Shown here in pieces: positions 1-4,866 of a stretch of 5,773 nt of DNA (position 1 is its first letter; every line of letters starts with the position of its first letter). This DNA is from Sulfurovum sp. GTDB lineage: Bacteria; Campylobacterota; Campylobacteria; Campylobacterales; Sulfurovaceae. The notes beneath the pieces are model-generated. The model was given only the letters and a program-made list of their open reading frames with translations, did not search any database and was not told where the DNA came from. The stretch lies in the NCBI GenBank assembly GCA_026983895.1, contig JALSTF010000006.1, positions 1 through 5,773 on the forward strand, in the 5' to 3' direction. A program made the position numbers and the translations under genes.

Positions 1-634
1 GATCGCCTACACCTACAATGAACCGACCATCTTCTACCCCTATGCGAAAGACATCGGGGTGATCGCCAAAGAGCGGGGGCTGAAGAATATCTTTGTGAGC
101 AACGGTTTCGAATCCAAAGAGATCGTCGCCGATATGCCGAGCTGGCTCGATGCCGCGAACATCGACCTCAAGAGCTGGGATGATGCCTACTACAAGAAAG
201 TCCTCAAAGGCGGTCTGGAAGGGGTGAAAGATACCCTGCGAAGAATGGTCGGAGAGGGTATCTGGGTCGAAGTGACCACACTGATCATTCCCGGAGAGAA
301 CGACAGTGACAAGGACCTTCAGGAGATGGCACGTTTCATTGCCGATGAGCTTGGGAAACATGTGCCCTGGCATTTAAGCGCCTTCCATCCTGACTACAAG
401 ATGCTCGACCATGAGGCAACGGGACTGGAGACACTGATGCGTGCGAAGAAGATAGGGCAGGAAGCGGGGCTTCACTATATCTATCTGGGCAATGTACCCG
501 TACACGGTGATACCTACTGTCCCGACTGTGGTGAATTGCTGATAGACAGAACGGGATACTCCGTGACGGTCAACAATTTGGAAGAGGGGCATTGCCCCAA
601 ATGTAAACGTGAGATAGAGGGGGTATGGTCATGA
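1..634 (+). CDS. amrS: AmmeMemoRadiSam system radical SAM enzyme, 3' part
   Basis: This is the C-terminal 210 residues of an AmrS-type radical SAM protein; the reading frame is open from base 2 and the start lies upstream. The family is normally near 340 residues, so roughly a third is missing, including the CxxxCxxC motif that binds the 4Fe-4S cluster. Visible family signatures are YTYNEPTIFY at the window start, NIDLKSWD, the PWHLSAFHPDYKM segment and YIYLGNVP. A C-terminal zinc-ribbon-like region follows, with two CPxC pairs (CPDC and CPKC), and the protein ends in GVW-S as many homologues do. The family co-occurs with MEMO1-like AmrB and AMMECR1-like AmrA. Its reaction is not established as far as I know, although radical SAM chemistry on a protein or RNA substrate is commonly supposed. 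The stop codon overlaps the amrB start, so the two are very probably co-translated. Identification is firm; substrate unknown. Confidence 0.93.
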   Translation, partial: IAYTYNEPTIFYPYAKDIGVIAKERGLKNIFVSNGFESKEIVADMPSWLDAANIDLKSWDDAYYKKVLKGGLEGVKDTLRRMVGEGIWVEVTTLIIPGENDSDKDLQEMARFIADELGKHVPWHLSAFHPDYKMLDHEATGLETLMRAKKIGQEAGLHYIYLGNVPVHGDTYCPDCGELLIDRTGYSVTVNNLEEGHCPKCKREIEGVWS

Positions 635-1431
635 GTACAAGAGAAACAGCGGTCGCCGGACAGTTCTATCCGGCCGATCCGCATGAAATAGAGAAGATGT
701 TCGCGCACTACAACACTATCATCGAAGAGCATCTGCAGAACGAAGCGCTGCTGCACCTGAAGCCAAGAGCGGTCATCGTACCGCATGCGGGGTATGTCTA
801 TTCGGCCTTCACGGCCAACATTGCCATGCGTCTGCTGGGAAATACCCATGCCAAAAGGGTAGTGGTGATCGGGCCGAGCCACCGTGTCTACCTGAAGAGT
901 ACGAGTGTTTCCGATTTTGACAGTTACAGTTCGCCGCTGGGGGAACTTCCGGTGGACAGAACACTGGTCGCCGAACTCAAAAGCAGGTTCGGCCTGCCGT
1001 TCATCCCCGATGCCCACCATGAGCACAGTACGGAAGTGCAGATGCCTTTTGTGAAGAAGTATGACGGGGATGCCTCGGTGGTGGAGCTGGTTTACGGTGA
1101 TGAGGATCCGGCAAGACTGGCGGAAGTGATCGACTTTCTGCTTGAAGATCCGGATACGGCAGTGGTCATCTCGACCGACCTGAGCCACTACTATGACATC
1201 CAAAAGGCCCAAAGGCTTGACAGCATCTGCATGGATGCCGTACAGAAGCTCGATACCAGCGAACTGCATCAGGGCTGTGAAGCCTGCGGAAAGATCGGTG
1301 TGGAAGCCATGCTGCTGACAGCGAAAAAAAGAGGCCTCAAGCCGGTTCTTCTCGACTACCGTACGTCGGCGGATGCCAGCGGGGACAAGAGCCAGGTCGT
1401 TGGGTATATGAGTGCTGCATTTCTGGGGTGA
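631..1431 (+). CDS. amrB: AmmeMemoRadiSam system protein B (MEMO1 family)
   Basis: This 266-residue protein belongs to the MEMO/AmrB family, related to the class III extradiol dioxygenase fold. It opens with the family signature AVAGQFYPADP and carries all the metal-site motifs: PHAGYVYS (His52), GPSH (His84), EHSTEVQMPF (His132), STDLSHYY (Asp183, His186) and CEACGKIG (Cys219). By alignment from memory, His52, His84 and Cys219 correspond to human MEMO1 His49, His81 and Cys244, reported metal ligands, so a metal-binding role is likely here. Enzymatic activity is unproven for the family. I prefer the ATG at 631: it overlaps the amrS stop as ATGA and sits about 7 nt after a GAGGGGGT ribosome site. 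An in-frame ATG at 625 would add two residues but lies almost on that site. The length is normal, there is no signal peptide, and the protein should be cytoplasmic. It belongs to the amrS-amrB-pcm operon. Confidence 0.94.
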   Translation: MSTRETAVAGQFYPADPHEIEKMFAHYNTIIEEHLQNEALLHLKPRAVIVPHAGYVYSAFTANIAMRLLGNTHAKRVVVIGPSHRVYLKSTSVSDFDSYSSPLGELPVDRTLVAELKSRFGLPFIPDAHHEHSTEVQMPFVKKYDGDASVVELVYGDEDPARLAEVIDFLLEDPDTAVVISTDLSHYYDIQKAQRLDSICMDAVQKLDTSELHQGCEACGKIGVEAMLLTAKKRGLKPVLLDYRTSADASGDKSQVVGYMSAAFLG

Positions 1432-1434
1432 ACC

Positions 1435-2049
1435 ATGAAGAACAATGAGGCACTGATCAATGCCATGATCACAGGAGGGGCACTGCAGACACCGCGGATC
1501 ATAGATGCCTTTGAAAAAATAGACAGGAAATATTTCGTTCCCGCCTCGTTCGATGAATACATCTATATCGATGCGCCGCTTCCCATAGGGAAGGATCAGA
1601 CCATTTCACAGCCTTCCACCGTGGCATTCATGCTGGAACTGCTGCAGCCGCAGGAAGGAGACAGTGTTTTGGATATCGGGTCGGGGTCCGGCTGGACGAC
1701 TTCCCTGTTGTGTGCCATTGTCGCCGAGAAGGGAAGTGTCAAAGGAATGGAACGTGTAGATGAACTGGTCGAACAGGGAAGAACGAACCTGGCACAGTTC
1801 CATTTCAAGGGAAAATGCAGCATTCAAAAAGCAGGAGAAAAGCTGGGGAGCCCCGGTGAAACCTTCGATCGTATACTGGTCTCCGCCAGCAGCAGCGAGA
1901 TCCCGGAGGAACTCTTTGCCCAGCTCAAACCGGGAGGCGTTCTGGTCATTCCGGTGAGAAATTCCATTTTCCGTTTCAAAAAGATCTCCGAGGAGCAACT
2001 CACCAAAGAGGAGTTCCCGGGATTCCGCTTTGTACCGCTGATCTACTGA
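1435..2049 (+). CDS. pcm: Protein-L-isoaspartate O-methyltransferase family
   Basis: This 204-residue SAM-dependent methyltransferase belongs to the PCMT family, which methylates L-isoaspartyl residues in aged proteins so that they revert to aspartate. The N-terminal part has ALQTPRIIDAFEKIDRKYFVP, split as usual into helix and loop, then the substrate-loop motif DQTISQP (Ser58). SAM motif I is VLDIGSGSGWTTS (residues 78-90), the post-I acidic residue is Glu107, and DRILVSASSSEIPEEL plus LKPGGVLVIPV form the late Rossmann strands. The C-terminus ends in GFRFVPLIY, typical of the family. One oddity is that the usual DG pair in the mid-domain GDG segment is replaced by KAGEKLG near residue 135, so substrate preference could differ. 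The start is 3 nt after the amrB stop, with TGGGGTG as a weak ribosome site overlapping the end of amrB, which implies translational coupling. The length is normal and no signal peptide is present. Family assignment is solid; the isoaspartyl substrate is inferred. Confidence 0.9.
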   Translation: MKNNEALINAMITGGALQTPRIIDAFEKIDRKYFVPASFDEYIYIDAPLPIGKDQTISQPSTVAFMLELLQPQEGDSVLDIGSGSGWTTSLLCAIVAEKGSVKGMERVDELVEQGRTNLAQFHFKGKCSIQKAGEKLGSPGETFDRILVSASSSEIPEELFAQLKPGGVLVIPVRNSIFRFKKISEEQLTKEEFPGFRFVPLIY

Positions 2050-2059
2050 GTGTAGTAAT

Positions 2060-3046
2060 CTATCTGAGCGATTCGGCGATGAGATAGATCGCCACGCCGT
2101 AATTGGCCGAGTTGTTGTAGCGGGTCAGTACCCTGAAATTCCTGGTGCCGAGCCAGAGGTCGTCGTGTGTGTTGTTGCGTGTTTTGACGAGATAGGCCTG
2201 GTTCCAGGGGAAAGGGCGTGAAGGGGTGACACCTGCCTTTTTGATGCTTTTCAGAGGGAGCATCCGTTTGTGTGAGGTGCGAAGACGGGTAAAACGTTTC
2301 CCTCCTCTGTATCGGGCGGGTACGGCGGCAGGCATGCCTTTCTTCCAGCCGTTCTTGTGCATGAAAGCGGCGATCGACCCGATGCAGTCCTCGACATCCC
2401 ACACACTGGCACCGTCTCCGTCGAAATCCCTGTTGAAGCGGCGTGCGACCGAAGGGACCTGCTGTACACAGCCCATGGCCCCGGCGAAGGAACCCTGCAG
2501 TTTCGTGATGTCATATTTTTTTTCTCGGGCGAACAGAAAGAGATGTTTGAGTTCGTTCCTGAAGAACTTCTGCATCCGGTTCCTGTGGAATGCAAGTGTG
2601 GCAAGGGCATCGAGCACACTGTAATCACCCGTATAGTTTCCAAAACGGCTCTCTACGCCCAGAAAACCCACGATGTAGTCCATGTCTACCCCGTAGGTGC
2701 GTTCGGCCTTTCTAAGGGTCCTGTAGTGCTTTCTCTTGAATGTTTTGGCCTCTTTGAAGGTCTCCGGATTGACCACATGCAGTTTGAAACGCTCCCAGCT
2801 GCCTACCGTGGAGTTCTTTTTGAACTTTCCTGTGTAGCGTGCCAGTGTATCACGGTCGAGTCTGGCATGCCGGAATACCCTGGTCAGATAGACCTCGCTG
2901 AAGCCGTAGCGTCTGTGCATCATCTTGATGAATCGCTGAACATCGGGTTTGGAAAGATAGTCGTACCTGACCGGCGGCCTGTCGTCATTTGCCTGCAGGA
3001 GGAGGGGGAAGAGTGTCAGTAGGAGAAAAAGAAGTATGCGTTTCAT
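2060..3046 (-). CDS. mltB: Exported lytic murein transglycosylase B family (GH103)
   Basis: This 328-residue periplasmic enzyme is expected to cleave the MurNAc-GlcNAc bond of peptidoglycan, forming 1,6-anhydro ends. The N-terminus is a Sec signal peptide (MKR, a long leucine-rich core, cleavage likely after Ala19). There is no lipobox cysteine, so it should be soluble rather than a lipoprotein like E. coli MltB. The catalytic motif is VGFLGVESRFGNYTG with the acid Glu132, followed by SVLDALATLAF. A Slt35-like EF-hand-type calcium loop, DFDGDG, starts at residue 207, and the C-terminal fold ends in NFRVLTRYNNSANYGVA, typical of GH103. The active-site wall usually reads GAMG-x-x-QFMPSS but here is GAMGCVQQVPSV (residues 189-200), a noticeable departure. 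An AAGG ribosome site lies 8 nt upstream of the ATG. The gene is convergent with pcm across 10 nt and divergent from the glycosylase gene. Length and order are normal for the family. Confidence 0.92.
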   Translation of the reverse strand: MKRILLFLLLTLFPLLLQANDDRPPVRYDYLSKPDVQRFIKMMHRRYGFSEVYLTRVFRHARLDRDTLARYTGKFKKNSTVGSWERFKLHVVNPETFKEAKTFKRKHYRTLRKAERTYGVDMDYIVGFLGVESRFGNYTGDYSVLDALATLAFHRNRMQKFFRNELKHLFLFAREKKYDITKLQGSFAGAMGCVQQVPSVARRFNRDFDGDGASVWDVEDCIGSIAAFMHKNGWKKGMPAAVPARYRGGKRFTRLRTSHKRMLPLKSIKKAGVTPSRPFPWNQAYLVKTRNNTHDDLWLGTRNFRVLTRYNNSANYGVAIYLIAESLR

Positions 3047-3054
3047 AATAGGGG

Positions 3055-3058
3055 CCTT
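3055..3058 (-). promoter_or_regulatory. Ribosome binding site of the mltB-like gene
   Basis: The minus strand reads AAGG eight bases upstream of the ATG at 3046. It is the only purine-rich site at a suitable distance and supports that start, which is also the one that gives a proper signal peptide. Confidence 0.6.
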
Positions 3059-3072
3059 ATTTTGGTAAAATA

Positions 3073-3078
3073 ATTATA
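3073..3078 (-). promoter_or_regulatory. Predicted -10 box of the mltB-like gene
   Basis: The minus strand carries a perfect TATAAT here, 26 nt upstream of the mltB ATG. Only a poor -35 (TTTTCC, 17 nt further upstream) is visible; weak, AT-rich -35 regions are common in Campylobacterota promoters. The same 56-nt gap must hold the promoter of the divergent glycosylase gene. For that gene TAAAAT at 3066-3071 (+) is the best -10 candidate, so the two promoters would overlap. Confidence 0.5.
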
Positions 3079-3102
3079 TCCATTTTCGCTTGAGAGGAAA
3101 AA

Positions 3103-3786
3103 ATGATGCATCCGGTATACAGGATCTATGAACAGCTGATGAGAGAGTACGGCCCGCAGGGTTGGTGGCCTTTGAGCAGCTGTGAAGGTGAGGGCGGCTA
3201 TCACAGGGGACGGTATGACTGTCCACGGAGTGAAGAGGAGGTCTTTGAAGTCGGGTTGGGTGCCATCCTGACGCAGAACACGACCTTTTCTTCGGTGCAC
3301 AAAGCACTGGCATCTCTCGGGCAGCAGCAGGCACTGACACCGCAGGGACTGCTGGCGCTTTCCCCGGAAACGCTCAAAACACTTATCCGTCCCTGCGGCT
3401 ATTTCAATCAGAAGGCCGAGTACCTTTACCGTTTTACAGATTTCTTCATACAGCTTCATGGGGATGTACCGTCACGGGAAGCTTTGCTCTCGGTCAAGGG
3501 CATAGGGGAGGAGACGGCGGATTCCATTTTGCTTTACGGCTACAAAAAATCGGAATTCGTCATCGATGCCTATACGGAACGCATCCTGTCCCATCTGGGT
3601 CTCATAGAGGAGAACGCACGCTACGGGAAGGTAAAAGCGTTGATGCAGGGTGCACTGGAGGCAGAGGTGGATGCAGGTGAGAGGGTCACGGTCTACCAGG
3701 AGTACCATGCACTGTTTGTCGCCCATGCCAAACGGTTTTACAGTAAAAAGCCTTATGGGGAGAGGGATGATATCCTTATCGCGTAG
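3103..3786 (+). CDS. magIII: MagIII-like 3-methyladenine DNA glycosylase (HhH-GPD, no Fe-S cluster)
   Basis: This 227-residue base-excision repair glycosylase has the endonuclease III fold but resembles Helicobacter pylori MagIII, which removes 3-methyladenine. Shared features, recalled from the family, are the WWP near the N-terminus (Trp21-Trp22), GLGAILTQNTTF (residues 51-62), RPCGYFNQKAEYL (96-108), the helix-hairpin-helix KGIGEETAD (132-140) and the catalytic aspartate in VIDAYTE (Asp155). The lysine that gives endonuclease III its AP-lyase activity is replaced by Glu137. No cysteines follow Cys98, so the 4Fe-4S cluster motif is absent. Both traits match MagIII and argue for a monofunctional glycosylase. 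Two consecutive ATGs (3103, 3106) follow a GAGAGGA site at 3092-3098; the second has the better spacing (7 nt). The last codon and stop lie inside a REP palindrome, so the native C-terminus may have been altered. Many annotations would simply say endonuclease III. Confidence 0.87.
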   Translation: MMHPVYRIYEQLMREYGPQGWWPLSSCEGEGGYHRGRYDCPRSEEEVFEVGLGAILTQNTTFSSVHKALASLGQQQALTPQGLLALSPETLKTLIRPCGYFNQKAEYLYRFTDFFIQLHGDVPSREALLSVKGIGEETADSILLYGYKKSEFVIDAYTERILSHLGLIEENARYGKVKALMQGALEAEVDAGERVTVYQEYHALFVAHAKRFYSKKPYGERDDILIA

Positions 3787-3853
3787 GGTGGGTTTACCCA
3801 CCTTTTTTATGCGGATTGTATAGCAATAATGGTGGGTAAACCCACCCTACGCG
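3780..3853. repeat. REPIN/BIME-type element: two inverted GTAG-headed REP palindromes
   Basis: Two 23-nt arms (3780-3802 and 3831-3853) are perfect reverse complements around a 28-nt AT-rich spacer. Each arm contains the tetranucleotide GTAG followed by a small palindrome, GGTGGGT-TT-ACCCACC: on the plus strand GTAG is at 3783-3786 and the hairpin at 3787-3802, and on the minus strand GTAG is at 3850-3847 and the hairpin at 3846-3831. A GTAG head followed by a GC-rich imperfect palindrome is the known form of REP sequences mobilised by RAYT (TnpA_REP) transposases. Two such REPs facing each other form a REPIN. No RAYT gene is in the window, so it would be a non-autonomous copy. It sits between two convergent genes, the usual location. 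Whether it is repeated in the genome cannot be seen here. Confidence 0.8.
3787..3808 (+). terminator. Rho-independent terminator after magIII, made by the first REP hairpin
   Basis: The hairpin GGTGGGT-TT-ACCCACC (7-bp stem; in practice a 6-bp stem with a 4-nt loop) is followed directly by six T's at 3803-3808. It starts right after the magIII stop codon. On the minus strand the second hairpin is followed by ATTATTG instead of a T-run, so termination of the convergent lyase gene from this element is less likely. Both hairpins together could also fold into one 23-bp stem. Confidence 0.65.
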
Positions 3854-3870
3854 TGCTGTATTTGAAGAGT

Positions 3871-4767
3871 CTATATATTATTTAGTATTAACAGGGCATC
3901 CCGATAGATCGGTTCATCGATGAATCCGTACTTCTCATCCATGAAGCCGTTGTTCCCTTTGCCGGCATTGGCTTCGAATACTTCTTTTATATGTTGCGCC
4001 CTCGATAATTCATATTTATTAATTTTAAATACTTCGTTGGCTATCTCCACCTGTTTGGGTCCCATACAGGCTTTGCTCTCGAAACCCATGGCTTTCTCGT
4101 GTTCGCACCATTTTCGGAATGTTTCCGTGTCGTTGTACTCCTGGAACATGAAAGAGACGGGGTGGATGCCGGCACTCTTTGCGTCGACAAGGAATTTGGA
4201 GAGAATGTAGTCGATGGTCGGGTTGCCCAAACGGACGATGGACTGCGGCAGTCCCAGTGAAGTCAGCAGGTCAAGGATGCCGAGATTGGCCGTGGTGAGC
4301 CGTTCGTCAATGCGCAGTGCGGCAAGACCGGCAAAGGCCTCTTTGGTCTCCAGAGAAATGTGCAACTCTTTGTCAGAGGAGAGGAGGGTTAATGCCCGGG
4401 CGATCTCTGTCTGGTTCTTGACCTTGGCAAGCCGGATGGCATCGAAACCGAAGTCATTCAGAAAAGCGATCTCCTCTGCGCCCCCTTCATCCAGGGGGTT
4501 TGTACGGACAATGATGAAAGAGCGGCTCTGCTCCATGTGCGAGAGGAAAAGCGCGATATTTTGCAGGGCCTCTTTCTTTCGGCTCGGGGCGATGGCATCT
4601 TCCAGATTGAGGGTGATCATATCCGCTTCGCTCTCATCCATACGGTTGAGGTGCTTGAGGTTGAGCGGGTTGAGCATCATGTTGGAGCGCCTGCGTTTGT
4701 GGGAGCATGGGGCTTTGCGTTCGCTTCCGAATGTTGATGGAAGCCGGCCAAGGTCTGAAAATATCAT
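3871..4767 (-). CDS. HpcH/HpaI aldolase / CitE-like lyase family protein
   Basis: This 298-residue TIM-barrel protein is related to citrate lyase beta subunit (CitE) and malyl- or citramalyl-CoA lyases. Motifs run in family order: RRSNMML near residue 26, ADMITLNLEDAIAPSRK (48-64), FIIVRTN (Arg88), LHISLETKEAF (Glu140, a metal-ligand position), NLGILDLLTSLG (Asp166, the second metal-ligand position), SAGIHPVSFMF and the closing GFIDEPIYRDALLIL. The segment that usually reads GK-x-x-IHPxQ is MGFESKACMGPKQVEIANEVF in two parts, with CMGP in place of IHP. Metal and arginine positions are kept, so a CoA-ester lyase activity on Mg2+ is plausible; the substrate cannot be named. No citD, citF or acyl-carrier genes are near, so true citrate lyase is unlikely. 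The start at 4767 has GGAG 7 nt upstream; the internal Met30/Met31 has no such support. It is convergent with magIII and divergent from the RNase gene. Confidence 0.82.
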   Translation of the reverse strand: MIFSDLGRLPSTFGSERKAPCSHKRRRSNMMLNPLNLKHLNRMDESEADMITLNLEDAIAPSRKKEALQNIALFLSHMEQSRSFIIVRTNPLDEGGAEEIAFLNDFGFDAIRLAKVKNQTEIARALTLLSSDKELHISLETKEAFAGLAALRIDERLTTANLGILDLLTSLGLPQSIVRLGNPTIDYILSKFLVDAKSAGIHPVSFMFQEYNDTETFRKWCEHEKAMGFESKACMGPKQVEIANEVFKINKYELSRAQHIKEVFEANAGKGNNGFMDEKYGFIDEPIYRDALLILNNI

Positions 4768-4774
4768 TCAACAT

Positions 4775-4778
4775 CTCC
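4775..4778 (-). promoter_or_regulatory. Ribosome binding site of the CitE-like gene
   Basis: The minus strand reads GGAG with 7 nt to the ATG at 4767. This settles the start in favour of the longer form, whose first 25 or so residues precede the conserved RRS motif. Confidence 0.7.
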
Positions 4779-4823
4779 GAGAGAACCGGGAAAGTTATTT
4801 TCCGGGTATCATCATAGTATTTG

Positions 4824-4846
4824 AGTATAATACCAGAAATTATACT
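4824..4846. promoter_or_regulatory. Palindrome with mirrored -10 boxes in the divergent promoter region
   Basis: AGTATAAT (4824-4831) and ATTATACT (4839-4846) are perfect inverted repeats separated by 7 nt (ACCAGAA). Each half contains TATAAT on one strand: 4826-4831 on plus, toward the RNase gene, and 4844-4839 on minus, toward the CitE-like gene. It could be a pair of back-to-back -10 elements, an operator for a dimeric regulator, or both. The plus-strand TATAAT lacks a recognisable -35; a TATACT at 4841-4846 is a second candidate. Confidence 0.6.
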
Positions 4847-4866
4847 AAAGGTATGACCGCTGTGAA
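4839..4866 (-). promoter_or_regulatory. Sigma-70-type promoter of the CitE-like gene
   Basis: On the minus strand TTCACA (4866-4861) is followed, after 16 nt, by a perfect TATAAT (4844-4839). The -35 differs from TTGACA at one base. Transcription would begin near 4832 and leave a leader of about 65 nt. The -35 lies inside the first codons of the divergent RNase gene. Confidence 0.6.

Noticed and set aside
625..627. Upstream ATG as the amrB start
   Set aside because: It sits almost on the GAGGGGGT ribosome site. The ATG at 631 has proper spacing and forms a standard ATGA overlap.
514..1269. 251-codon open frame on the minus strand
   Set aside because: It lies antisense to amrB, whose motifs are unmistakable, and its translation shows no family signature or plausible start site.
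2058..2089. Inverted repeat ATCTATCT / AGATAGAT at the pcm-mltB junction as a terminator
   Set aside because: The 8-bp stem is AT-rich with a 16-nt loop and no T-run on either strand, and most of it is mltB coding sequence. No convincing terminator is visible in this 10-nt gap.
2357..3022. 221-codon open frame on the plus strand
   Set aside because: It is antisense to the MltB-like gene, which has a signal peptide and the full GH103 motif series. The plus-strand translation has no recognisable domain.
3780..3853. Terminal inverted repeats of an insertion sequence or a CRISPR repeat pair
   Set aside because: The 28-nt spacer cannot hold a transposase, no target duplication is seen, and the two copies are inverted rather than direct, so a REP pair fits better.
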